From Bradymonas sp963697525 (GTDB lineage: Bacteria; Myxococcota_A; Bradymonadia; Bradymonadales; Bradymonadaceae), in assembly GCA_963697525.1 (NCBI GenBank), contig OY969087.1, positions 2,542,001 to 2,606,000 of the forward strand: a DNA stretch of 64,000 nt. The letters are read 5' to 3'. The notes under the pieces are model-generated. The model was not told the origin of the DNA, searched no databases, and saw only the letters and a program-made list of their open reading frames with translations. A program made the translations under genes and the position numbers. Below are positions 17,385 through 25,437 of the stretch, piece after piece (the first letter of the stretch is position 1; each line of letters starts with the position of its first letter).

Positions 17385-17836
17385 AACGACTCGTTCCCAT
17401 CATCGTGGCATCTTTCGCCTTCTTCGCCGTCGGCTGCGCGTCGTCGCACCCGCACCTCGACAACGACATGCCCGTTCAGGCCGCCAAGCACGAGGCCACC
17501 AACAAGGCCGCCATCGGTGTGAGCTCGCCGCGGCACCTGAAGGTCACGCTTCTGACCGCCCGCCAGATGCTCTCCGGCCAGGGTACATGGAAGGCCGATA
17601 CGGTCGAAATCGTGGTCTACGGCAAGGCGCTGCACTCCCTGCAGAAGGGCAGCGAGCTGGCCGACGCCGTCGCCAAGACCCAGAAGATGGGGGCGCATAT
17701 CGTCGCCTGTCAGATCGCCCTGAAGGGGCTGGGCATCGATCGAGCCACCCTGCTCGACGGCGTAGGTGTCGTGCCCAATGGGCTCACTGAGTTGGTGCGC
17801 CTGCAGTCGCTTGGCTACAACGCGTTCGCGTTTTGA
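17381..17836 (+). CDS. DsrE-family lipoprotein
   Basis: The 151-residue precursor has a lipobox (FAVGC, Cys about 20). A DsrE-type domain follows (VEIVVYGKALHSLQ) with a conserved-type Cys in HIVACQIALKGLGID, then GVVPNGLTELVRLQSLGY. DsrE proteins carry persulfide sulfur or serve as subunits of sulfur-relay complexes in the cytoplasm. A lipidated, envelope-facing version beside a rhodanese regulator and ScsB suggests an extracytoplasmic thiol or persulfide task. Its ATG overlaps the regulator stop (ATGA) and it ends five bases before scsB, so it is inside the operon. Confidence 0.82.
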   Translation: MKRLVPIIVASFAFFAVGCASSHPHLDNDMPVQAAKHEATNKAAIGVSSPRHLKVTLLTARQMLSGQGTWKADTVEIVVYGKALHSLQKGSELADAVAKTQKMGAHIVACQIALKGLGIDRATLLDGVGVVPNGLTELVRLQSLGYNAFAF

Positions 17837-17841
17837 GGCAT

Positions 17842-20157
17842 ATGAAAGCTCTCTCGAGTATCGCAGCAGCCCTGGTCGCCGTGGCGACTGTCTTGGCGGC
17901 CACGCCCGCCTTTGCCACCTTCGACGTGCCCGAGTCGGCCTACGGCGCCGGCGCCATCCACGACGGGGACGCCAGCGTGGAGTCGCGCCTGATCGTCGAT
18001 GCCACCCAGGTCGCCCCCGGCGACACCATCACCGTGGGGGTGGCGTTTACGCTGGATCACGACTGGCATATCTACTGGCAGAACCCGGGCGACTCCGGGG
18101 CGCCGACCAATATCGACTGGCAGAGCGACGCGCTGGACTTCGGGCCGCTGCAGTGGGCCTCGCCCAAGCTGTTCAGCGAGGCCGGCGACATGACCGTGTA
18201 CGGCTACGACGACGAGGTCATCCTGTTCAGCAAGGCGACCGTCGCCGACGACGCCGAGGGCTCGGTCGACATCGGCGCCAAGGTCGACTACCTGGCGTGC
18301 AGCTATCTGTGCATGCCCGGTCACTCCATGCTCACCCGCTCGATTCCGGTGGGCCATAAGACCGTGCGCGCGGGCTCCAAGCTGCTCGACGCCTTCGCCG
18401 CCTACGGGGCGCGGGTGCCCCGTAAGGCCAAAGATCTGGGCCTTCAGACCCAGTTTCACTACTCGCAGACGCCCATCCGGCCCAACGACGAGTTTCGTGC
18501 GGTCATCGAGCTGGTCGCCTGTCACGACGCCAGCGCCGACTGCGAGCAGCTCACGCCGACGTACGACGAGCTCGCCCACGCCATCATCCCCGACCGCTTC
18601 TCGGTGCCCGACATCGAGGTCACCTCCATACGCGACGACCCCGACGTGGCCCAGGGCTGGCTCATCGGGGTGCGCGGCAAGCTGCCGGCGCAGTTGAACA
18701 CCTCGCGCGCGCTGTTGTCGGGCGTCTTCGAGCTGCAAAAGGCCGACGGCACCCTCGAGCCGGTCTATTTGCGCGACTCGTTCCCACGCGGCGAGCCCGG
18801 GGCGGCGGTCGAAAAGCTCGACCTGTCCAGGTGGAGCGGCGCCAGGCCGGCGCACGCCGATGCCCACTCCGGCGCAGCCGCGGCCACCGCTGCCAAGGCC
18901 GACGCGCCCAACGACTCGCAGCGCGCCAGCCTGGCGTGGGTGTTATTGATGGCCTTTCTCGGCGGCATGATCCTCAACCTGATGCCGTGCGTCTTCCCGG
19001 TGCTGGCCCTCAAGATCTCGTCGTTTACCCGGCTGGTCCACGAGAGCAAGCGCGGCGTCATCGCCCACGGCATGGCCTATACCGGCGGCATCGTCGGCAG
19101 CCTGTTGGTCCTGGCGGGTGTGGTCATCGGGCTTCGCTCGGCGGGCACCCAGGTCGGCTGGGGCTTCCAATTCCAGCAGCCCGAGTTTTTGGCGCTGTTG
19201 GTGGCCATCTTGGTGTTGTTCGCCCTCAACCTCTTCGGGGTCTTCGAGGTCAGCGTGGGCTCGCAGAAGCTGCACGACAAGGCCCAGGACGCCAGCGGCG
19301 TGCGCCGAAGCATCTGGGAGGGCGTGCTCGCCGTGGTGCTGGCCACGCCGTGTTCGGCGCCGTTTCTGGGCACGGCCGTAGGCTTTGCGCTGGCCAGCGG
19401 GCCGGCGACGATCCTCGCGGTGTTTACCGCCCTGGGTCTGGGCCTGGCCGCCCCGCTGGTGATGTTGACGCTGGTGCCCGGGTGGGCACGCTTGTTGCCC
19501 AAGCCGGGCATGTGGATGGAGCACCTCAAGAAGTTTTTGGGGTTTGCCCTGCTGGGGTCGGCGACCTGGATTTTGTGGCTGCTCGGCCGCCAGGCCGGCG
19601 TCGACGCCATGGCCAGCATGCTCGCCTTTGCCGGTGTGCTCGGCGTGGCCGCCTGGTTGTATGGGCTGGTCCAATTTCGCCAGTGGTCGCTCAAAAAGGG
19701 CGCGGCCATCACCGCCGCGCTGGCGGCCCTGGGCGTGGCCGGGATGTACGTCTTTCCGCTGCGCGCCCAGGCGCATGCCCCACAGCGAGCCGAGGCGAGC
19801 GACGGGCAGTATTTCAAGCCCTGGTCGGAGGCGGCCGTGGCCGCCGCATTGAAGAAAGGCCGGCCGGTCTTTGTTGACTTCGGGGCCGACTGGTGTTTGA
19901 CGTGTAAGGTCAACGAGAAGAACGTCATCGATTCCAAGAAGGTGCGCCAGGCGGCCAAAAAATACGACGTGGCCATGTTCAAGGCCGACTGGACCAACCC
20001 CGACGAGCGCATCCGCAAGAAGCTGGCCGAATACGGCAAGGCGGGCGTTCCGTTTTACCTGATGTACTCGCCGGCGCACCCCGACGAGCCGACGCCATTG
20101 CCCGAGGTGATCACCTCGCAGATGGTCGTCGATACCTTTGCCAAGGCAGCCCCATGA
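17842..20157 (+). CDS. scsB: ScsB/DsbD-like thiol:disulfide transporter
   Basis: This 771-residue protein moves electrons from cytoplasmic thioredoxin across the membrane to periplasmic thiol proteins. The order is: signal peptide (ALVAVATVLAATPAFA); a periplasmic N-terminal domain of ScsB type (DHDWHIYWQNPGDSG); an eight-helix core with the paired cysteines in LMPCVFPVLALK and TPCSAPFLGTAVG; and a C-terminal thioredoxin-like domain with DWCLTCKVNEK (CxxC). ATG 17842 was preferred over the upstream TTG. In enterics, scs genes give copper tolerance, which fits the adjoining cus cluster. It is four-base coupled to the next gene. Confidence 0.93.
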   Translation: MKALSSIAAALVAVATVLAATPAFATFDVPESAYGAGAIHDGDASVESRLIVDATQVAPGDTITVGVAFTLDHDWHIYWQNPGDSGAPTNIDWQSDALDFGPLQWASPKLFSEAGDMTVYGYDDEVILFSKATVADDAEGSVDIGAKVDYLACSYLCMPGHSMLTRSIPVGHKTVRAGSKLLDAFAAYGARVPRKAKDLGLQTQFHYSQTPIRPNDEFRAVIELVACHDASADCEQLTPTYDELAHAIIPDRFSVPDIEVTSIRDDPDVAQGWLIGVRGKLPAQLNTSRALLSGVFELQKADGTLEPVYLRDSFPRGEPGAAVEKLDLSRWSGARPAHADAHSGAAAATAAKADAPNDSQRASLAWVLLMAFLGGMILNLMPCVFPVLALKISSFTRLVHESKRGVIAHGMAYTGGIVGSLLVLAGVVIGLRSAGTQVGWGFQFQQPEFLALLVAILVLFALNLFGVFEVSVGSQKLHDKAQDASGVRRSIWEGVLAVVLATPCSAPFLGTAVGFALASGPATILAVFTALGLGLAAPLVMLTLVPGWARLLPKPGMWMEHLKKFLGFALLGSATWILWLLGRQAGVDAMASMLAFAGVLGVAAWLYGLVQFRQWSLKKGAAITAALAALGVAGMYVFPLRAQAHAPQRAEASDGQYFKPWSEAAVAAALKKGRPVFVDFGADWCLTCKVNEKNVIDSKKVRQAAKKYDVAMFKADWTNPDERIRKKLAEYGKAGVPFYLMYSPAHPDEPTPLPEVITSQMVVDTFAKAAP

Positions 20158-20735
20158 GCGACACCCCCCACACCGACGACGCCCCGGCGGTCGACCAGGC
20201 GCGCCCCGCCGACGAGCTCAATTGGTACCAGCGCCTGCGCCAGAAGCGCTGGGCGCGCTGGGGCATCGACCTGCTCTTCTTCGCCGTGGCCTTCGCGGCC
20301 ATCACCATGTGGCAGGGCCGTGAGCTGGTCGAGTCGGGCACGCCCGCCCCCCAATTCCAGCTTCGCGACATGCACGGCGCCACGCACAGCCTGAAGGATT
20401 ACCGGGGCAAGACCACCTTCGTGGTGTTCTGGGCGCCGTGGTGTCCGGTGTGCGGCGCCGAGGTCGGCAACGTCAACCGCGCCAAAACGTGGCTGGGCGA
20501 CCACGTCAACGTCATCTCCGTGGTCCTGGACTACCAGGGCCACCAAGACATCCAGAAGTTCATCGACAAACACGGCGTGGACTACCCGGTGCTGCTGGGC
20601 AATAAATCGATGATGCAGGACTACCATCTGAAGGCGTTTCCCACGATGTACGTCCTCGACGCCGACGGCAATGTCGAGCATACGGTGGTGGGTTATACGA
20701 CGACGGCGGGGATGTTGTGGCGGGGGTGGTTGTAG
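20154..20735 (+). CDS. Membrane-anchored thioredoxin-like protein (TlpA/ScsD type)
   Basis: 193 residues: a cytoplasmic N-terminus, one membrane helix (IDLLFFAVAFAAITMW, about 40-56), and a periplasmic thioredoxin fold with the redox pair WCPVC (CxxC, about 97-101) and the cis-Pro loop FPTMYV. It probably receives electrons from the ScsB homologue, whose gene it overlaps by four bases, and reduces or repairs periplasmic proteins damaged by copper. It is last in the ArsR-DsrE-ScsB operon, before a hairpin terminator. Confidence 0.9.
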   Translation: MSDTPHTDDAPAVDQARPADELNWYQRLRQKRWARWGIDLLFFAVAFAAITMWQGRELVESGTPAPQFQLRDMHGATHSLKDYRGKTTFVVFWAPWCPVCGAEVGNVNRAKTWLGDHVNVISVVLDYQGHQDIQKFIDKHGVDYPVLLGNKSMMQDYHLKAFPTMYVLDADGNVEHTVVGYTTTAGMLWRGWL

Positions 20736-20745
20736 GCGGGGAGGG

Positions 20746-20793
20746 GTTAGTGTTTGGGGCCCCTGCGCCTCGCAGAGAGCCCCAAACACCAAC
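20746..20793. terminator. Bidirectional hairpin between converging scs and lipoprotein genes
   Basis: GTTAGTGTTTGGGGC (20746-20760) pairs with GCCCCAAACACCAAC (20779-20793) with one mismatch, around an 18-base loop. It sits between the plus-strand stop at 20735 and the minus-strand stop at 20806. Confidence 0.7.
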
Positions 20794-20805
20794 GAATCGC
20801 CGGTT

Positions 20806-21504
20806 CTACTTCTGAGCGGGCGCGGCCTTGTCAGCCTTCGCCGGAGCAGGCGCGGCCGGCGCCGGGGTCGCCGCCGCCTGGCCCGTCGTTTCTTGAGCGG
20901 TCCCCTGGGCCTTGCCCATGCGGTATTTCAGCGGGCAGGTGCCGTTGTTGACCCGCTGGACGCGCTGGACCATCCACTGCTGCAGCGCCTGGACGTCCGA
21001 GGGGCTTTTGGGCGTGTACACGACACGCGCGCCGGTGTCGGTCTTCTCGAATTTGGCGGTGGTCATGGGCATGGGGCCCATGGCTTTCTTATTGCCCATG
21101 CCGCCCATCATGCTGTGCTTGCCCGCTTCGGCCATCTCGTTGTGGTGCTGGGCCATCCACTCCACGCGATGTTGCAGCTCGGCGACGTCGCCGGTGGTCG
21201 TCGCGAATACCATGGCCACGCCGTCTTTGGTGTTCTCGGCGCTGACCTTGGTGCCGCTGACCTCCATCGGGCACTTGGGCTTCATGCCCATCTGGCCCTG
21301 CTTGGCCTGCATTTTATCCTGCTTGTCGGCCATGCCCATTTGCTGTTGTTGGGTCTGCGCGCCCACGTTCTTCTGGGTCTGGGCCTGCTTGGCGGTCTGC
21401 TCGGCGCCCTCGTTGGGGCGAGTGGCCTTCGAGCTCGAGCTGCATCCCACCGCCACTGAAGCGACGAGCATCGCCAATCCGATCAACATACGTCGTGCAT
21501 TCAT
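20806..21504 (-). CDS. Met/His-rich lipoprotein, probable copper binder with duplicated domain
   Basis: The 232-residue precursor has a lipobox (ASVAVGC). A Gln/Met/Lys linker (QQQMGMADKQDKMQAK) and two related segments of about 60 residues follow. Each segment has a basic/aliphatic strand, then a D-V-(A/Q)-x-L-Q helix: GVAMVFATTTGDVAELQHRV and GARVVYTPKSPSDVQALQQW. Between them lie AQHHNEMAEAGKHSMMGGMG and MGPMPM. KPKCPMEV and NGTCP add two cysteines. The tail is Ala/Pro/Lys. Start ATG 21504 has GAGGAG seven bases upstream. It converges on the scs operon. Met/His content and position imply Cu(I) binding at the envelope; no named family was recognised. Confidence 0.75.
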   Translation of the reverse strand: MNARRMLIGLAMLVASVAVGCSSSSKATRPNEGAEQTAKQAQTQKNVGAQTQQQQMGMADKQDKMQAKQGQMGMKPKCPMEVSGTKVSAENTKDGVAMVFATTTGDVAELQHRVEWMAQHHNEMAEAGKHSMMGGMGNKKAMGPMPMTTAKFEKTDTGARVVYTPKSPSDVQALQQWMVQRVQRVNNGTCPLKYRMGKAQGTAQETTGQAAATPAPAAPAPAKADKAAPAQK

Positions 21505-21667
21505 CGTCAATCTCCTCATCACAAGTTGATGTTACCTTCATGCGACACCTTGCAACAGATCGCGCCGAACGGCAAATGCCGTCGCCGGGGCGGGCTCGCC
21601 GCGGTGTTGAATTCCGGCGCGCGCTGTTGACGTTCGAGGGCGAAGCTCATGATCCTCGAACGTACGG

Positions 21668-22372
21668 ATGGAACCGATGCCACAAGCGCTCCACATCGTC
21701 GCCCTTGCCTCGCTCGGCCTGGCAGGGTTCTGCGCGCTGGTCGTCATCTGGGACATCGTGCGCGGCAACGCCCAACAGATGCCGGTGATGAACGTCGTCT
21801 GGCCGATCACCTGCCTGTGGGGCGGCCCGTTTGCGCTGCTGGCCTACTTTCGGGTGGGCAAGTTGTCGACCAAGTGGCGGGTCAAGCGCGCCCAGGCGCG
21901 CGGTGAGACGCCGCCGGGCAAGCAAAAGCCGATGTGGAAGATGACCGGCGTCGCCGCCACCCACTGCGGGGCCGGCTGCACGCTGGGCGACATCATCTCC
22001 GAATGGTTCGTCTTCTTCGTGCCCATCGTGTTCATGGGCCACGCGCTGTACGGCGCCTGGTGGTTGGACTTCGCGGCGGCGTGGACCCTGGGGATCATCT
22101 TCCAATACTTCACCATCGCCCCCATGCGCGGCACCCACGGCCTCAAAGGGCTGTGGGCGGCGATCAAGGCCGACACGCTGTCGCTGACCGCCTGGCAGAT
22201 CGGCATGTATGGGTGGATGGCGTTCGCCACCTGGGTGATCTTCGGCCACGAGCTCCACCAGGACACGCCCACCTTCTGGTTCATGATGCAGATCGCCATG
22301 GCGGCCGGCTTCATGACCGCCTATCCGGTCAACTGGTTCTTGCTGCGGGTGGGCATCAAAGAAAAGATGTGA
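21668..22372 (+). CDS. DUF4396 membrane protein
   Basis: 234 residues with about six hydrophobic segments (ALASLGLAGFCALVVIWDIV; WPITCLWGGPFALLAYF; later FVFFVPIVFMG, ALYGAWWLDFAAAW, IGMYGWMAFATWVIF). The signature HCGAGCTLGDIISEW with two Cys and one His in the membrane region is typical of DUF4396. That family often sits beside copper or other metal-resistance genes, and its function is unknown to me. It is divergent from the Met/His lipoprotein. ATG 21677 is an alternative start. Its 3' end overlaps the converging PRPP-synthase-like gene by 17 bases. Confidence 0.85.
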   Translation: MEPMPQALHIVALASLGLAGFCALVVIWDIVRGNAQQMPVMNVVWPITCLWGGPFALLAYFRVGKLSTKWRVKRAQARGETPPGKQKPMWKMTGVAATHCGAGCTLGDIISEWFVFFVPIVFMGHALYGAWWLDFAAAWTLGIIFQYFTIAPMRGTHGLKGLWAAIKADTLSLTAWQIGMYGWMAFATWVIFGHELHQDTPTFWFMMQIAMAAGFMTAYPVNWFLLRVGIKEKM

Positions 22373-23240
22373 CCGCCCGGGCGACCTCGGCGCTCATGTC
22401 GATGGCGTTGGTGGGGTGGGCGATGGTGTTGGTCGTGACCACCTCTTGGGCGCCGGCGTCGAGCAGGCGCTCGTAGGCGTCTTCGGCGAAGACGCCGTGG
22501 ACCGCCACCACGGTGGCCGGCCGCATGTGCGCATCGCGCAGATGCCCGAGCGTCTCGATGACCGTATGCCCCGTGCTGACGATGTCGTCGAAGATCACCG
22601 GCGTATGCTCGCGCCAGCGCTCGACGTCGGGCACCGACACGCTCACGTCGCGATCGCCGCGGCGCACCTTCTCGAGCACCAGCGACGGCGCCGCGGCGAG
22701 GTCGGCGACCGCGTCGACCCACTGCGAACTCTCGCAATCCGGGCCGATCAGCAGCGGGCGCTCGACGTGCTCGGCGATCCAGGCGGCGACCTCGTCGGCG
22801 GCGGGCACCACCGTGGTGGCGATGGTGTAGATCTCGTCGAGCGAATCGTAGCGGTGCAGGTGCGGGTCGACGGTGACCAGCCAGTCGACGTGAGCGCTGA
22901 CCATGCGCGCAAAATACCGCGAGGTGATGCCCTCGCCGGGGTGAAAACGCTCGTCCTGACGCATGTACGCCAGGTAGGGCGCGACCAGGCCCACCCGCCT
23001 GGCCCCCAGGTCGCGCAGGGTCTCGGCGAGGAAGAACACTGGCAGGGCTTTGAGGTCGGGTCGGTCCAGCGAGCACACGATGAGCGCCTCGCGCCCCGCG
23101 CACTCCTCATGGACGCGCACATAGGTCTCCCCATCGGGGAACCGGCGCATGGTCGCCTCGGCCGGGCCGACCCCCAATCGGGTGCACAATTGGGCGCTGA
23201 AGTCGTCGTGGCCGGGCAGGGCGAAGATCAGGGGAGACAT
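22356..23240 (-). CDS. Ribose-phosphate pyrophosphokinase (PRPP synthase) homologue
   Basis: 294 residues. The PRPP loop VIFDDIVSTGHT is intact, and there is DPHLH in the metal/ATP region and RFPDGETYV near the N-terminus. The enzyme class makes PRPP from ribose 5-phosphate and ATP. Several positions differ from the canonical housekeeping Prs (RYDSLDEIY after DPH), so this is a divergent paralogue. It starts two bases after the stop of the AMP-phosphorylase-type gene, so the two act together. It may recycle ribose phosphates released by that enzyme; using ribose 1,5-bisphosphate instead is speculation. Confidence 0.85.
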   Translation of the reverse strand: MSPLIFALPGHDDFSAQLCTRLGVGPAEATMRRFPDGETYVRVHEECAGREALIVCSLDRPDLKALPVFFLAETLRDLGARRVGLVAPYLAYMRQDERFHPGEGITSRYFARMVSAHVDWLVTVDPHLHRYDSLDEIYTIATTVVPAADEVAAWIAEHVERPLLIGPDCESSQWVDAVADLAAAPSLVLEKVRRGDRDVSVSVPDVERWREHTPVIFDDIVSTGHTVIETLGHLRDAHMRPATVVAVHGVFAEDAYERLLDAGAQEVVTTNTIAHPTNAIDMSAEVARAVTSFL

Positions 23241-23242
23241 GC

Positions 23243-24880
23243 TTACTCCACGGAAACGATGTCAGGGTGCTCCTCGACGTAGGCGAGAGCGTATTCCAAT
23301 TCGCCGGGGCTCTCGGCGTGCAGCGTGAACAGCGGTTGGTCGGCCACGACCTCGTCGCCCACGCGCACCCGTATCTCTAGGCCGGCGGCGGGATCCTCGG
23401 GGGCACCGGCCAGCTTGGCGGCGCTGGCCAGCCGGTGGTTGTCCACCGCGACGATGGTGCCCGAGCGCGTCGCGCCCACATCGTGGCGATAGCCCGCCAC
23501 CGGGGGGTTGCGCATGCCTCCCTGGGCCTGGCAGATGGCCTGAAACTTCGCCCACGCCCGCCCGTCGTCGAGGATGGCGGTGGCGGCGGCGACGCCCTCG
23601 CCGTCGGCGAGCTTGCCGGAGAGCCCCAAAATTTCGCCAGCCAGCCGAATGGCCCGCGCGCGCAAATCGGCCGGGGCACCCTCGTGGCCCTGCAGCACGG
23701 CGAGCACGTCGCGCGCCTCCAGGGCGGGCCCGATGCCCCGGCCGACGGGCTGGGTCCCATCGGTGATGAGCACGCGCAGCTCCAGGCCCAGCCGCTGGGC
23801 GACCGCCTGCAACATACGCGACAATTTTTGGGCGGCAATCGGCGAGCGCACCTTGGCGGTGGGCCCCACGGGCATGTCGATGACCACGTGGGTCGAGCCG
23901 GCGGCGATTTTCTTGGAGAGCACCGAGGCGACCAATTGCCCCTCGCTGTCCAGGTTCAGGGCGCGCTCGACGCGAATGAGCACGTCGTCGACCGGGCTCA
24001 GGCGCATGGCGCCGCCCCAGGCGATGCAGCCGCCCTCGGCCTCGACCACCCGGCGAATGTCGGCGATGCTCAACTCCACCGGCGCCAGCGTCGCCATGGT
24101 GTCGGCGGTGCCCGCCGGCGAGGTGATCGCTCGCGACGACGTCTTCGGGATGGTCAGCCCGAAGGCGGCGACGATGGAGACCACCAGCGGGGTGGTGCGG
24201 TTGCCGGGGAGGCCGCCCACGCAATGCTTGTCGACCACCGGATAGGTGTCCCAGGAGATGCGCTCGCCGACGTCGACCATCGCCTGGGTCAGCGAGACGA
24301 CCTCCTCGGTGTCCAGGCGATCGCCGGCGCAGGCGGTCAAAAACGCCGCCAGATGCACGTCCGCGTACCGCCCGCGGACCATGTCGTGCAAGATCGCGTG
24401 CAGCCGCTTGTCGTCGAGGCGCTCGCCGTAGATCTTGGCGCGAATATGGCTCAGCGAGTCCAGTGGATGAGGGTGGGAGAGGCGAGCGGCCACCTGGCCG
24501 GGGCGCCCGAGCAGCTTCCAGGCTGCCTCGGACAGGCCGGCCTCGTCGGGCGCAAGCAATCCGTCGGGCAGAAACTGCGGCTCGACGATATTGAGCGTGG
24601 CGATGACGGTGTGGCTGCCCAGGCTGACGCTGACGCGCGACTGCGCCTCGAAGCCCTCCGAGCGGCACACCGGGGAGTCCTGGCGCAGGAAAATAATCGG
24701 CTCCTGATAGGTGTCGATCCCCAATCGACGCACCGTCACCGTGTTCGAACCCGGTGTACTCCAGCTCTTCGCCGGGGTGATGTCACCGTTGGAATTTGTT
24801 GTCACTGCGTACGACTCCACTCCCTGCGACCGCGGGCGGACCTCGCCCGTGGCGCCATCATCGCCCCGAGCCGGTCGCAT
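23243..24880 (-). CDS. Thymidine/AMP phosphorylase family protein (archaeal AMP-phosphorylase type)
   Basis: 545 residues from ATG 24880, or 520 from GTG 24805, which has GGAG nine bases upstream. An N-terminal region of about 85 residues before the phosphorylase core (VTVRRLGIDTYQEPIIFL) is the mark of the AMP-phosphorylase branch; ordinary DeoA lacks it. The core has VDKHCVGGLPGNRTTPLVV, IPKTSSRAITSPAGTADTM and ITDGTQPVGRGIGPAL, as in that branch. Expected reaction: AMP + phosphate to adenine + ribose 1,5-bisphosphate. No RuBisCO or ribose-1,5-bisphosphate isomerase is in the window, so the product's fate is open. It lies in an operon with PilZ (upstream) and the PRPP-synthase homologue. 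Confidence 0.85.
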   Translation of the reverse strand: MRPARGDDGATGEVRPRSQGVESYAVTTNSNGDITPAKSWSTPGSNTVTVRRLGIDTYQEPIIFLRQDSPVCRSEGFEAQSRVSVSLGSHTVIATLNIVEPQFLPDGLLAPDEAGLSEAAWKLLGRPGQVAARLSHPHPLDSLSHIRAKIYGERLDDKRLHAILHDMVRGRYADVHLAAFLTACAGDRLDTEEVVSLTQAMVDVGERISWDTYPVVDKHCVGGLPGNRTTPLVVSIVAAFGLTIPKTSSRAITSPAGTADTMATLAPVELSIADIRRVVEAEGGCIAWGGAMRLSPVDDVLIRVERALNLDSEGQLVASVLSKKIAAGSTHVVIDMPVGPTAKVRSPIAAQKLSRMLQAVAQRLGLELRVLITDGTQPVGRGIGPALEARDVLAVLQGHEGAPADLRARAIRLAGEILGLSGKLADGEGVAAATAILDDGRAWAKFQAICQAQGGMRNPPVAGYRHDVGATRSGTIVAVDNHRLASAAKLAGAPEDPAAGLEIRVRVGDEVVADQPLFTLHAESPGELEYALAYVEEHPDIVSVE

Positions 24881-24881
24881 A

Positions 24882-25328
24882 TCAAGCGTCGAGAGCCTCG
24901 AGTAGTTCGGCGAGCTGGTCGCGCTGGGCGGCGTCGAGGTCGTCGAACTCCACCCCGAAGCCCGGGGGGCGCCGCTCCTGTTGGTCCCACTGGCGGCGCA
25001 CCCAGCGCACCTCGCCTTCGACCCGCAGCGAGGTGGCGTCGTCGAGCAGAAACTCCAGCTCGACGCGCGAGCCCAACGACGGGGGATCCTCGGCGACCAC
25101 GAAGATGCCCCCGGAGCTGATATTGCCGGACAGCCCGAAGGCGGCTTCGCGCTCGGTGGCGATATGAACGCCCACGAAATACTCGCGGCGCGTCGACTCC
25201 CGGCGCTCTTCGTCGGTCTTCTCGCGCAGCAGGATCCTGGGCGAGTAACTCTCGCCGGCGTCCGGGGCGGAGGATGCCGGCATGTTGACGGCCTTGGCGG
25301 ACGGCTCGGGATCGGATCGGTCGGTCAT
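24882..25328 (-). CDS. PilZ domain protein
   Basis: 148 residues from ATG 25328; in-frame starts run back to 25397. The PilZ fold is shown by the arginine motif RRESTRREYF, the NISSGGIFV strand (D/NxSxxG type) and the closing GFGVEFDDLD. This class usually binds cyclic di-GMP or serves as a degenerate scaffold; both arginines and the NxSxxG motif are present, so binding is plausible. Its stop is one base from the next gene's ATG, so it is probably co-transcribed with the nucleotide genes. Confidence 0.88.
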   Translation of the reverse strand: MTDRSDPEPSAKAVNMPASSAPDAGESYSPRILLREKTDEERRESTRREYFVGVHIATEREAAFGLSGNISSGGIFVVAEDPPSLGSRVELEFLLDDATSLRVEGEVRWVRRQWDQQERRPPGFGVEFDDLDAAQRDQLAELLEALDA

Positions 25329-25437
25329 GGCTCGCGCGCTCCATGATGGTTTCTGGGGAGGTCGATCCATTGTTCGTGACTTTGGGCTCGGGCGCAAGCC
25401 CCCAGCCAGCCGAGCGCGCCACCCACGCGCGCCCGGC

